From Parietaria judaica (lineage: Eukaryota > Streptophyta > Magnoliopsida > Rosales > Urticaceae), in assembly GCA_954871525.1 (NCBI GenBank), contig OX940863.1, positions 40,658,501 to 40,722,500 of the forward strand: a DNA stretch of 64,000 bases, given 5' to 3'. Position numbers and translations under genes: made by a program. Below the pieces are notes generated by a model that saw only the letters and a list, made by a program, of their open reading frames with translations, had not been told where the DNA came from and searched no databases. Shown here piece by piece: positions 33,691 through 44,670 of this stretch; positions within the stretch are counted from its first letter, which is position 1; each line of letters begins with the position of its first letter.

Positions 33691-36229
33691 GCATAAAACC
33701 ACTATTAATTTAATTACGACTATTAATTTAGTAACATATTAATAATAATCTAGTTTATAGGAAATAAATAAAAAAGTAAATAAATGGATTGCATTTATTG
33801 ACCCAATGCATAAGTACGTTCCTCGGTTATGACGACTTCCGGCTGCGCGTTCTGACTTTTGCAGGGCTCCGCCGGTGCTGGGGAAACTCCCGTGATCTTC
33901 CAGGATATTCTCCTTGACTCGTAGGACCGAAGCGTGGGCTTCGCCGGTAGGACTCCGTTGCAAATATATAAGTGATGGTTCTTTTAAAGCTTCCGTAGAA
34001 ACAACGTCTCACTAAACCGAACCGAGAGAGAGATCAGAGTGAAATTTTTTCTCTTAGGAAAGGTGTGAAAAATGTTCATAATGAAGCCCCTAGTTATAGG
34101 CTCAGACTGTAACCGAATTGGAGAAATGTCCTCCCCTAATTTTCAAAAATCATTAAAATAAATAATAATTAATTTTCAATCTAATTGTCCAGATTGAAAA
34201 TTATATCATCCAATGGATCAAATGAATGAAGAATTTATTTAAATAGATAACAGTTGGTAAAATAAAAAACCAATCTTATCCATATCTTAATAAATTCAAA
34301 AATCATTATACATATATATATAATTTAAAAAATATATATATCATTTCGAAACTCAATACCTATATCCAATGGTTGAGATAAATCTTAATCCGATATAATG
34401 GACTAAATTGATTCAGGATAAAATAAAAAACTCTAACTTGTTAAACAAGTATATTTTCCATTTTGATTTATGTTTAATCTGAATTATATATGATTAATAT
34501 ATATGATGATTATTTCTAATATGACGGTTAAGATTAAATCGTAAAACCGATCCAACGGATCAAATTAATTGTGCATTTTCGAATTCACCTTACTTGGTCA
34601 CCAAGCAAGAATTCGAATTAAGGTTGTTAGAAAATGAATTTATTAATCCAACAGTTGAGCTTAAATCTTAACCGATCCAATGGATTAAATTAATTTTAGG
34701 ATGTTTATTAAATACCTAAACTTAAACTACTTCTGTTGCAAATATGAAAATCTCCTAACGACCAAAAACGTGTGAATTTACTTGATATTTCCATGGCATT
34801 ATTCGATCATCACATTTATAATATAAATCTATTAATTATTAATAAATACATGAATAATTGAATACATACAATTAAATTATATTATTAATCATTGATCTCA
34901 ATATCACACATTAAATGTCATAGTTCAACACCATCATCTAAATTTCGTGACATGTGATTTGATTTCATAGTTACAGAAAAATGGCTAGAAACCGTAAAAT
35001 TCCAAATTACAAGCCGTCCGTTGAAATGACACGGTTCCAAAAGCCAAAATAAATTTCCAACAACTTTCCAGTTGATGAAAAAACCAAATTGGTATTTCTT
35101 TTGACAATTAAAATTTTGGTACCAAACTTTAGTATTTTTGCCACGTCAAAAATAAAACTTTCTGAAGTCTGACACATGCCTAAGTTTTATCAATCTTGAA
35201 AAATGATTAAATAAAAAGTATGTTTAATCATGTACTAATGTCCGTTACAGAGTTATCCGGGGTACCATGGACCCATTTGACTTAAGCTCTAACGAACCGC
35301 TAGTAGTTCGTCAAACCTCGGTATTATTCTACTATAAACCCGAGTCTGCACTCTTTAATGAAATGGTATATAATATTTTCTTTAGAGCAAGGTTTCCATT
35401 GATATAGTCAAATTATCGGTTATTGATCTTTCACTTGATGACTCAAACACGAGATGGCGGTTTTTACCGCTTTTTCCCTCACTGCATTTTCATCCTTAAC
35501 CCAGTTAGTAATATTATGAGTGACCAACTTATGGTTACGATTCATAAGTTGCGCACAGGTCTTTCTCACTTCTCATGACCGACAATCAAAGGAATCGTCT
35601 TGACTCTAAAGAGAGTTATATGATGTCCATGTGTGTGATCAAGCTACCATTTCATGTTGACTATCATGTTCCCAAAATAGCAGCATTGGGAACGACAATA
35701 TTTTCTTTCTTTAACATTTAAATCAAAGAACAATCAAGTCAACAGTCCAGACTCAAGTTCACTCAGGACTTAGATCCAATATCTATTTGATCATCTACTA
35801 GTGACTTAACTCCAAGTTATCAGTGACGGTCTTATATGATAACTTCCGTAGTTTATTCAAGTCCAGTTTCGTTTGAAGTCGCTTCATACTGCACTTCTAG
35901 TGAGTGTGACACATACTTTAATCTAGAATAGGATTTTACCAGTTAGTCACATTAATGACTTTACCCAATTGATGGGCTCCTACCCAATTAAATAAGTCAT
36001 ATATATATTTTTGTTTATTTATTATGTTTATTAATTCTTCCCGACATTAACTCGGTTGTGATAATAATAACATCTTTGCATCCTTGATGAACTATGGAAT
36101 AAGCATTCTATTTTATTCTACCAGAAATTATAATAAGATTAACATAATAAGCATCATCTTTATTTAACGACAATCATAATCTTTTACAAACGAGTTAATA
36201 ATAACTTATTTTAGAACACATGTCCAACA
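33691..36229 (-). mobile_element. Family C Copia LTR, left-truncated, in Gypsy B gag
   Basis: This matches 5844-8596 (in the opposite orientation) and 58720-61366. It ends with CATGTCCAACA at 36229. The other end, which should read TGTTGGGAAATTGG, is missing: the match starts at the equivalent of about 58940. The adjoining gag also lacks a short stretch compared with the main copy, so one deletion probably removed both. No internal domain; no TSD can be tested. Confidence 0.78.
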
Positions 36230-36476
36230 CGAACCGCACAGGGTACAGTATCCGGCAGTGCTAGCCGACCAGGGAAACAAGAGAGCACTAGCATACAATG
36301 TTGGAGAGGCCCCATGAATTTGTTCGTATGCCAAAAGATATGAACCAATATTGCGACTTTCCTAAGAACAAGAGGTACTCGACAAAGAAGTGCTTTTCAT
36401 CGAAGAGGAGTCTAATGGGTTAGTGGACGCGAGGGAAGATGAAGAATGTAGAACTGGGGGAGCCATATAAAACCCC
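36230..36476 (+). pseudogene. Gypsy B copy 1 gag, zinc-knuckle part
   Basis: This matches the main copy at about 40560-40770. It has YCDFPKNKRYSTKKCFSSKR, where the main copy reads DFHKNKGHSTEECYSLKSR, followed by a GEPYKT-like end. It is broken at both sides and has stops. Confidence 0.65.
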
Positions 36477-37560
36477 CACTAGTACAAATATGCGGTTTTA
36501 GGACAGTTTAAAACATTCCTCGAAACATTTGAGGACTGTTTTGAAACGTGGTTAAACAACGAGTGGTACTTTGTGAGCAAATATTTCAGCACGTAACGAA
36601 ACATGGTCAAAAATCAGTCAAGCTGTGGCAACGTTTATACATTAACGCGGCCAAAATTCGTTAAAACGTCTCGGAAACATTGTTATTCTCTTTTTTTTAC
36701 CAAACTATGCCTCAGTAATATATAAAAAAGAACCGCGGTGTATTACCAAAGCCGTAAAAGTGACGTCATGGATATATTCAAAATTTCTAAGGAGTGTACC
36801 TTCAAAGGGTTCGTTTTTTCCTTGCACGCCGCGGTTATTCCTTAAACCGATACCGGGACAAATACAATTTACCAACCACGGTTTTGTACTCAGAAGCTAT
36901 GGTTGATTCTACTCTAACGCCGCGGTTTCTGTTTACCTACGTGAAGGGTAACATAATTGTAAACCGCGGTTATTTTTTACAGATACGCCGCAGTTTATTT
37001 TTTCTGTATACCGCGATTGCATTATGGACATAGGCCACGTCTTTTTTATTAGGTGCCTCGGCTTATATGTACGTCACGCCTGGGATTCTTTCATTAGAGT
37101 CGGCAAAACCGTGAAATTATTATCGCAAAAAACCGCGGCTTGTCGTTATTACTAGCCGGGTTTATCGTTGTAAACAAGCCGCGGCTTCTTGATTACTCGC
37201 GATAGATTTACGTTTTTGTTCAACTCTTTTCGGCCGCGGTTGGTTATTTTTAAGACCGAGGCTTGTAAATGATATTAGCCACGGCATTTTTGGTTATTGT
37301 TAAAAAAAAATATATATCCGAATTGCGTGATCTAAGCCGCAACCGTTTTAACAATCGTGCCTGTAATATATTTTTTACGTGCGCCGGGAATGCCCTGGAA
37401 GGAATGCCCCAGGAAGCGACTGGAAATGCCCCGCGCTTACCCGAAAATGCCCTACGCATGCCGAAAGTGTCCCGGGAGTGCCCAGAAGCACTCGCGCACG
37501 CCCAGAAGAGTTTACACCTCCAAATAAACTTATTTATTTGCCATATATACATTCAATACC
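36477..37560. mobile_element. Probable end of a CACTA (En/Spm-type) DNA transposon
   Basis: CACTAGTACAAATATGCGG begins at 36477 right at the point where Gypsy B homology stops. The following kilobase is full of short motifs in both orientations around AACCGCGG, GCCGCGG and CCGCGGTT. These are like the subterminal repeats to which CACTA transposases bind. No transposase ORF and no partner terminus ending TAGTG were found, so the element may be truncated or continue unrecognised. CCC before the terminus could be one TSD copy. An alternative is a different terminal-repeat element. Confidence 0.45.
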
Positions 37561-37993
37561 AATAAATTTAAATTATTAAATACTTCACAATATAAAATAT
37601 ACAAAACCTAAAACGACGGTCTCAATATACAAAACATAATCAAAATTCCCAATAAAAAAAACCTAATACATATTCTAAAAAAATATCTCTTCACACGAGG
37701 AAGTCTTAATAGTTTATGAGCCGATATGCATCCTTTTCTCCTAAGCTTCAAAGACCATCATAATGAGCATTAAAATTCCAACCAAGAGTATTAAACAATT
37801 AAATCTTTAGCAATACGAAATCACGCATACATTGTTTTAGTTCTAAGCTCATATGCAATCGAGAACAAATGCATCGTTTTCTCCTAAGCTTAAAAGACCA
37901 TCAAAATTAAAAATACTAAAAATCTAACCAAGACTGTTTCAATAATTAAATATTCACAAAACGTGCAAACCTTGTTTAGTTCTTAAGCAATGT
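37561..37993. other. AT-rich DNA without recognised content
   Basis: AT-rich, with two loosely similar stretches (TTTTCTCCTAAGCTT near 37735 and 37875, each followed by AAAGACCATC). No gene. It may be the body of the CACTA-like element. Confidence 0.4.
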
Positions 37994-38512
37994 GTAACAT
38001 CCCGTACGGCCTATAAAAGTATATTTCCTTTATAAACTCATATAAGCGAGCTAGTGAAAAAAGCTTCATTTTTTCTTTTATATATATATATATAGATATA
38101 TATACCTATTTTATATATCTACATATCAAAATGATATATTATTACTTTACATGTAAGTAAGTAAAAGTCCTATGTCTAAGCAGTGTCACTATTTATTTAA
38201 AACGAGGAGGCATAAACTACTCTCTCATTCCTTTTGTTTTTCTACCTAGCGTAAAGATGCTCAAAATACCTAAAGTACAAAACGTGCTACCCCACGGTCG
38301 TTAATATCTCATATGCATCAGATCTCTAGCTCGGAGTCTTCAACCAACAACATCAAGCGTCATTTGAATTACCTAGAATGTCTGCATTACAAGAATTCTA
38401 ATGAGCGAAAGCTCAGTAAGTAAAGATAATTAAAGATCATATAACATCATTCATATCATAACAATATAGAACATTTAATATGCATTATCCGAATCTCTTT
38501 CATAGTGTGTAT
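37994..38512 (+). repeat. LTR-like fragment starting TGTAACATCCCG
   Basis: TGTAACATCCCG is a common start for LTRs of some plant Gypsy elements of the chromovirus type. The piece is cut at 38512 by Gypsy B. No second LTR or internal domain was seen, so the call is tentative. Confidence 0.3.
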
Positions 38513-39230
38513 TGTTGAGGTACGATTTTGTCTACGACAATTGACATTGTTACGACGAAATCTACCTCTGTTTGTTTAACTAATTGGGCTTCATTAGCCC
38601 AAAGCCCAATATCCTTATAAGCCCAGTCAACCAAGTCAAAGAAGATAAACTCAGACCAAGGCGAGGAAGGTTCTGAGTAGCGTGGAAAACATCCAGCGAT
38701 GGCCATCGTCGATGATACCTCAGCTATGAAGACCATCACTGGACCACATAATGACAAGGAGAGCAGCCACGAGGCACATCTTCATCGACAAAGATAATAG
38801 CTACCAAGGCAATGACCGAAGGAAGAATCACTGCAATCAGCGTGGCGCAAGCGATACTCTAGCCAATTGACGACGACAGTAACGCCCTTTATTGCAGCCA
38901 TGCAATTATGACCAATATGAGGGAATCAAACACAAATTGTAACAACCCAATTATGAGGAATGATTTGAATATCTTAGCTAAGTATAAATAGTGGGCTAAG
39001 ACCTATGTACAAAGGATTGCACATTTGTGCACCATCAATACACACGTAAAAAAGGTTTCTCTTTGAAGCCTAATCACTCAACAAACAACCCGACTCGTTT
39101 TCTCGAGAACACCCACCTCTTTTGACGTGATCTAGTTTTAACAGAAAGACCCGAGCTCTAAGGTAAATTAAACTCGGAATTACACCCCCGTAACTCTGTG
39201 ACTGCGTAGGCCGATTTTTCGACCTCAACA
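38513..39230 (+). repeat. Gypsy B 5' LTR
   Basis: 718 bases, TGTTGAGG to CCTCAACA. TATAAATA at 38983-38990. It matches 56756-57429 and, more loosely, 31819-32462. It directly precedes the PBS. Confidence 0.9.
38983..38990 (+). promoter_or_regulatory. TATA box of the Gypsy B 5' LTR
   Basis: TATAAATA, conserved at 57225-57232 and 32248-32255 in the other LTRs. Confidence 0.65.
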
Positions 39231-39233
39231 GTT

Positions 39234-39251
39234 TGGCGCCCACCAAGGGGC
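39234..39251 (+). other. Gypsy B primer-binding site
   Basis: TGGCGCCCACCAAGGGGC, three bases after the LTR end. The TGGCGCCCA start is the classical lysine-tRNA-like primer site, but the later bases differ, so the tRNA is not assigned. Confidence 0.7.
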
Positions 39252-39286
39252 AGAGGTGCTTTTCAACGCGTAGCTAAATCACAGAG

Positions 39287-40563
39287 TTGTCTGAGAAATG
39301 GAAACGGAGAACGAGTCAGATGCATAGAGTTGAAGGGAATTCCCTACCAATCCAACACCCAAAGAATTCCTCTAGGGTTCATTCGACGTTCCCAATGGTT
39401 GAGGAGTATCACCACAGGATAGCGGCATTGGAGCATAGGGATCGACAGTTTCGTGGAGCTTCGATGTAGGGAGGAAACGCAAGGACGGCAACAGGGCAGG
39501 CAGCGAACGGCGCAAGAGGATCGGTAGATGGCGGATCCGCAGAAGCAGAGGCAGTAGTGAATGGGGGAGTACGGTTCCATTGCCCATGCACGAAAGCCAT
39601 GGTTCCCTTACATTAATGGAAATAATTTCCATAATGGGAACCTGAGTGGGAATGCTCGGCAATTGATGGAGAGAGGAATCAATTTTCCTCCACTCAACCT
39701 GCCACCGCAACAGGAGCATACGATAGGAATGCCGCAGCTACTACCGTCGACGGTGATGCCAATAAACCAGTTAGCGGAATGACAAGACCAAATCAGCAGA
39801 GCGATCAGGAAATTAAACTCCAAAATGGGATACGTCACATCCCAGATGCACAAGGCGATGAGCGCGGCCCCAGTAATTGACCAGCTGATGGAGGAAACAA
39901 GAAGCACCCCTTTCTCGGCAATGATCTCTTACGTTTGAGTGCATGACATGCCAAAGATCAGGGTCACAAATTTCCGCATAACGACGAGAAAAGTGATTGC
40001 CCAAGGAATAGAGAGAGAGAGAGTTGATATTGTGCCTTCTCTTCGTGGACAATTTGCAAGGAGCGGCCTTGGAATGGCTCTCAAGGCTCCCGCCTAACTC
40101 CATCCATTGTTTCGATGAACTTGTGTCCCATTTCTTAACGCACTACTCAATGTACCTGCAGACAGAGGTGAACATCACGGATCTTTGGAACATGGAGCAA
40201 GTCAGGGACGAAGGACTGCGGAACTTTGTCGGCAGATTCAAGGACGTGTTGGAGAAGATCTCGGGAGTCAAGGATTCGGTCGCTATCTTAGCGCTGAAAC
40301 GAGTCTTATGGTATGAGGCCCCTTTCCGCGAGGAGCTTACCAAAAGCCGAGTGGCGACGATCGAGGATGCTCTACACAAGGTGACGATTTACATGACCTT
40401 GAAGAAGGAAAGAGCCACGCTGGCCAGAAAATACGATGCAGAAGATAGGAAAATCCTGGTGACGAGAGAAATCGTTCCCGCGACGAAGCCGCAAGGAAAG
40501 AGCGAGCAGCGTAGAGGACATTACCCGGAAGCACCAACCTATCACGATAATAGGAGGGCGTAG
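39287..40563 (+). pseudogene. Gypsy B gag
   Basis: The 5' part (from about 39299) is full of stops. The capsid domain is open at 40024-40563: LFVDNLQGAALEWLSRLPPN, NITDLWNMEQVRDEGLRNF, GRFKDVLEKISGV, ATIEDALHKVTIYMTLKKE. Compared with copies 1 and 3 the stretch like PKAHVKAFN is missing just upstream (near 39970), so an internal deletion occurred. The protein would form the particle. A stop at 40561 separates the knuckle region. Confidence 0.82.
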
Positions 40564-41013
40564 ACCTATAATGTCGGAAGCAACGAGGCAGAGCATCCAA
40601 ACAAAGCAGAGAGATCACAAGGATTTGTTAGAGCTCCCCGAGACTTTAACAAGTAGAGTGATTTCCACAAGAACAAAGGACACTCGACGGAGGAGTGTTA
40701 CTCCTTGAAAAGTCGTCTCATGGAGAAATAGACACAAGGAGAGATGAAGAGCGTGTATCTGGGAGACCCATATGACACGCTATTCCAGAAGAGTGCCAAC
40801 AATAACGGTCGAGGAAGCGACCAGCGGCGAGGAAGAGGAGAATCTTGGAGAGGTCAAGGGCGAAGAGATCCCACCTACAAAGCAAAGGTCCAGCAGGTGG
40901 AACATGAAGAATGCGATGAGGAACCTCCAGCGACGAGAAGTCGCATCCACATGATCATGGGAGGATCATCGTTTTGCGAAGACACGGTGAATAGCATCAA
41001 ATCTTATCATTGA
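40564..41013 (+). pseudogene. Gypsy B gag nucleocapsid part
   Basis: This starts with a Tat-type zinc-binding motif, DFHKNKGHSTEECYSLKSR (about 40650-40720). A basic, arginine-rich stretch (RRGRGESWRGQGRRD) and RIHMIMGGSSFCEDTVNSIK follow, the latter a typical link to the protease. Stops at about 40656 and 40728. The basic stretch probably bound RNA. Confidence 0.75.
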
Positions 41014-41760
41014 TGAGCAAAGCATTGCGACGAGGACCTTGAAGCGAGCAGAGAAGGGGTTTCAGGCGATGAGACTACGGCCGCCTTTTCAAGAGAGGGC
41101 ATAATCCCAGGTGACCACGACGACGCTCTTGTAATATCTCTCAATATTCACAATCATCCCGTCAATCGTGTGCTCATCGATAATAAGAGATCAGTATATA
41201 TTATCTTCATGCAGACATTGAAGCAAATGAATGTCGATGAGGATGAAATTTACGTAGCCCTTAGAGGCCTCACTGGATTCAATAGCGATACTGTTCACTC
41301 TATGGGGATGATCAGACTAGCAGTATACGCTAACGAAGTAAACAAGGTGGTCAAGTTCGTCGTCATGGACTGCCATTCGAGTTTCAACATCATCATGAGG
41401 CGACCAAGGATCCACATGATAAAGGAGGTTCCATCGACCTACCATCGGTACATCAAGTTTCCGGGGCCGAAGGGAAGGATTGTGGAGATCAGGGGTAGCA
41501 TGGAAGCATACAACACGAGCTACATGAGCAACTGTCGGATGAGCCTGAGGAAGGATGAATCCGACGTTGCGAAGAGAATTAAATATAAATCAGCGGTGGA
41601 AGGGTCCAGCGCGATGGTGGTTGACGAGAAGCAGGACCCTAATGAAGCATCTGAAGGAAGAGCGTGAGGCGAAGAAGAAGCGTGCAAGACGAAAGGAAAG
41701 AACAATGACCCTGAGAGCCGAGCATCCGAATGCGGACCCGAGCTGAAGATGGTGGAGCAA
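41014..41760 (+). pseudogene. Gypsy B protease
   Basis: The active site reads VLIDNKRS, with D at 41179-41181. The expected glycine of D-x-G reads K, which should abolish activity. Then follow GFNSDTVHSMGMIRLAV and HSSFNIIMRRPRIHMIKEV (the usual ILGRPWL-like part is changed to IIMRRPRI), ending in a charged, degenerate linker. The homologous region in Gypsy A has DNG, so the change is local. Confidence 0.75.
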
Positions 41761-41932
41761 GTGTAGATAGATCCATCGGATCCAACAAAGATTGTTGGCA
41801 TAGGACTCGGCCTGGGAAACGGGCTGAAAAGCAAACTCATCAAGTTCTTGAAAGAGAATAAGGGAAGTTTCGCTTGGATGCATGAAGACATGCCAGGAAT
41901 AGACCCTGACATAGTTTTCCCACTAGCTAAAC

Positions 41933-42720
41933 GTGGACCCAAGTCATAAGCCAGTGAAGCAAAAGCGAAGGAAGCTGGCAGCAGACAAGAATAAGGTCAT
42001 CAATGATGAAGTCGACAGGCTGTTGGCGACGGGAGTAATCCGAGAGGTCAAGTACCCAGAATGGCTAGCGAACACGGTCATCATTAAGAAGAAGAATTGC
42101 AATTGGCGAGTTTGTATAGATTTCACTGATCTTAACAAAGCTTGTCCAAAGGATAGTTTTCCTATGCCCCACATTGACCGGCTCGTCGACGCCACATGCC
42201 GACATGAACTCTTTAATTTCATGGACGCATATTCAGGGTAAAACCAGATCATGATGCATCCTGACGACGAGGAGAAAACAACCTTCATCAGCGAAAGAGG
42301 GATCTACTTCTATAAGGTAATGCCTTTTGGATTGAAAAATGCAGGGGCTACCTATCAGCGGTTGGTTAAAAAGATGTTCTACGAGCTAATAGGGAAGACG
42401 TTGGAGGTATACATTGATGACATATTGGTTAAGTCCTTGAAGGAAGAAGTGCATATTGCCCATTTGCGGGAATGCTTCGAGATTCGTAACAAGCACAACA
42501 TGAAGTTGAATCTGACAAAGTGTACATTTGGAGTCTCGTCGGGGAATTTCCTTGGATACCTAGTGATGCAGCAAGGGATTGAGGCAAGTCCAGATAAGGT
42601 AGAAGACATCACAAGCATGCCATCGCCGAGCAATAAAAGTGAAGTACAAAAGCTCAAAGGGAGGATCGCGACACTCAACAGGTTCATCTCATGATCAGCG
42701 GACAAGAGTCTCATTTTTTA
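41933..42720 (+). pseudogene. Gypsy B reverse transcriptase
   Basis: Well preserved: KQKRRKLAADKNKVINDEVD, NTVIIKKKNCNWRVCIDFTD, LNKACPKDSFPMPHIDRLVD, FMDAYSG, VMPFGLKNAGATYQRLVKKM and LEVYIDDILVKS, with the catalytic YIDD at 42410-42421. Then LNLTKCTFGVSSGNFLGYLV. All in one frame with TAA at 42239-42241 (after YSG) and TGA at 42692-42694. The RT connection follows in the same frame to 42988. Confidence 0.9.
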
Positions 42721-43390
42721 CCAAATGTTAAGGAAGAACAAGAAGTTTCTATACCTATACGTGGCAGTGCCGGACGTAGCAGGTAGCGTGGTATTAGTAC
42801 AAGAAGACAAAGGGAAGCAGAGCCTAGTTGCATACATCAATAGGAAACTCGTCACCATTGTAATCATGATAGACAGACCAATTAGGGTACTCCTCTATAG
42901 CCCTAATCAGTCTGGACGCATCACAAAATGGTTGATGCGCCTGGGGGAGTATGACATCGAATACAGGGTCAGGACCAGCATGAAATCCTAGGTGTTGGCG
43001 GACTTTCTCATCGAGTTACCCCCCAACGAGGAGAGCTTGGAGGATGAGAACGGAGAATGGAAGCTGAAGGTCGACGGATCCTCCAACATGCAAGGAGCTG
43101 GAGCAGTGATTCAGCTAATCTCACCGATTGAAGCAGTGATCGAGAGAGCCTATAGATTCAGCTTAAGAGCTACCAACAACGAGGCAGAGTATAAAGCTCT
43201 TATTACAGGTTTGCGCATGGCGAAGGCCGTGGGAGCTACAAGGCTCGTCGGGTCCTCAGATTCTCAGTTGGTCGTAAATCAAATTAATAGAGAATATAAT
43301 AGACACGATGAGAGGATGGAAGCTTACTTCAAGGCTGTGAAGAATCTAATTGCAAAATTTAAAGAGTTCACACTTGGACAAATTCCGTGA
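42721..43390 (+). pseudogene. Gypsy B RNase H region, with Tat-type second RNase H
   Basis: 42725-42991 is the RT-linked RNase H remnant and connection (QSLVAYINRKL, GEYDIEYRVR). A TAG at 42989 precedes the second RNase H (42992-43390), found only in Tat-type plant elements among Gypsy lineages. It has KVDGSSNMQGAGAVIQLISP (D), TNNEAEYKALITGLRMAKAV (E) and SSDSQLVVNQINREY (D). The acidic residues are all present. A TGA at 43388 ends the open piece, and the same frame goes on. Confidence 0.85.
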
Positions 43391-43675
43391 GGAGATAATT
43401 CACATGCAAACATTCTTGCTAGCTTGGGATCGACGACGAAGCCGAGAGAGAAAAGGACGATATAAGTGGAAACCATCGAGGAGCCAAGCATACCCAAAAA
43501 CAAGGAAGCTTGCGAAGACGACGAAATGGAGGAAGCTGATCAGAACTTGGACGTTACGGTCATGAAGATCGACAGGGAGTTTGATGAAAAAGGAGCTTTG
43601 GAGGAAGCACCAGTTGCCGATGACTCGGGAGCATCTGATTGGCGCAATCCCATCTACGAGTACATTAGCGATGGA
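43391..43675 (+). pseudogene. Gypsy B linker before integrase, cut by a Copia insertion
   Basis: The frame continues through a stop near 43463 into METIEEPSIPKNKEACEDDE and NPIYEYISDG, the usual text before the Tat integrase. The last codons GAT GGA include the TSD ATGGA (43671-43675). Confidence 0.85.
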
Positions 43676-44656
43676 TGTTGGACATATTTTATATATGCCC
43701 TCTATTTAGATGCTAATCCCGCTCACATAAGATTATGGTCGTTTGCCTAGAATGAATAGTAATTATTAAAGTTATCTTATATAGTTTCTTCGGATTATAC
43801 ATAGATAATATTAATTGAATGTTTGATCTATAGTTCTTTAACGTTGCTATCGTGCTTAGTCATCACAAGTAGTCTATTGTGAGGAGGCTTGACTTTCACG
43901 AGTACAGAACTTAAAATGGTCCATGGTCTAGATTATAAATGAGAATTTCTAAGGCGTGAACGACCATTGATGAACTTAATCACATTTAGGTGATGATCTA
44001 TTACTGGATCATAGTGTAGTTCGTGCACTATTAAGTTTATCAAGTATGAAGTGTTTTCATATTGGACGGACTAGACTCACATCCGAAATCATCAAATAAG
44101 TCCGTCATTGATGATAGAACGATAGGGTCACTTAGATAATCAGATGAAAATAGGTTCACGTCCTGAGCGTTATGGACTTGTACGGTTCAATTTATATAAT
44201 CTTTTATTTAATCGTTACAAAGTACAACTTAGTACTCCTAATACTTTTATTTTGGGATTAGACGGTTGACCGGGTAAGTTGCACAACAACATATATGGAC
44301 AATATTTTTATGATATTCTTATTGTGATTCATGGAAACAAATAAGTACTTAAGATCTGCTCATTAGATTCATCATCGTATGAGTGAGTACTTTGTAAGGA
44401 TCATAAGAATAAGATAGTGTCATAAAAAAAGGCAGAACGGTAATGATCACCCTTTTGATGAATATCATAATAACACGAAAACCTAGCATACCAGAAATCT
44501 GATTGAATCAACTTTGTAGCTCCATTAGTCCCCTTTGTATGGGACTCTAACCCAGTAAATTTTTAAAGGTCAAACCGTGCGACTTCATCAATGATTACAG
44601 TTTCTTACGGGACGGCAGTGACCGATTTCGGTCTAGATCCAAAGATACGACCAATA
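43676..44656 (+). repeat. Nested Copia 5' LTR with internal deletion
   Basis: This matches 48870-49704 up to about 44515, then short parts of the 3' LTR. It keeps CCATTAGTCCCCTTTG (near 44522-44537) and jumps to TATGGGACTCTAACC. Against the 3' LTR two segments are missing, of about 0.12 and 1.05 kb. The end lies at GACCAATA before the PBS. Confidence 0.88.
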
Positions 44657-44658
44657 AT

Positions 44659-44670
44659 TTGTATCAGAGC
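44659..44670 (+). other. Nested Copia primer-binding site
   Basis: TTGTATCAGAGC, one base off the initiator tRNA-Met site (TGGTATCAGAGC), two bases after the LTR. Confidence 0.85.

Larger units (their letters stand above)
31819..36476 (+). mobile_element. Gypsy B copy 1: truncated element, LTR and gag only
   Basis: A 5' LTR (31819-32462), PBS (32465-32485) and gag are similar to the main Gypsy B at 38513. The gag is split by a truncated Copia LTR at 33691-36229. It resumes at 36230 with a knuckle-like region, ending at 36476 where a CACTA-like terminus starts. No pol remains. Its LTR start is mutated (CGTAGAGG for TGTTGAGG), in line with an old copy. Confidence 0.82.

Noticed and set aside
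39344..39907. Minus-strand ORFs over Gypsy B gag
   Set aside because: Shadows of the degenerate plus-strand gag; copies 1 and 3 do not keep them.
41933..43390. Endogenous pararetrovirus
   Set aside because: The RT resembles that of Gypsy elements, but LTRs, PBS, integrase and Tat-type second RNase H are present, which pararetroviruses lack.
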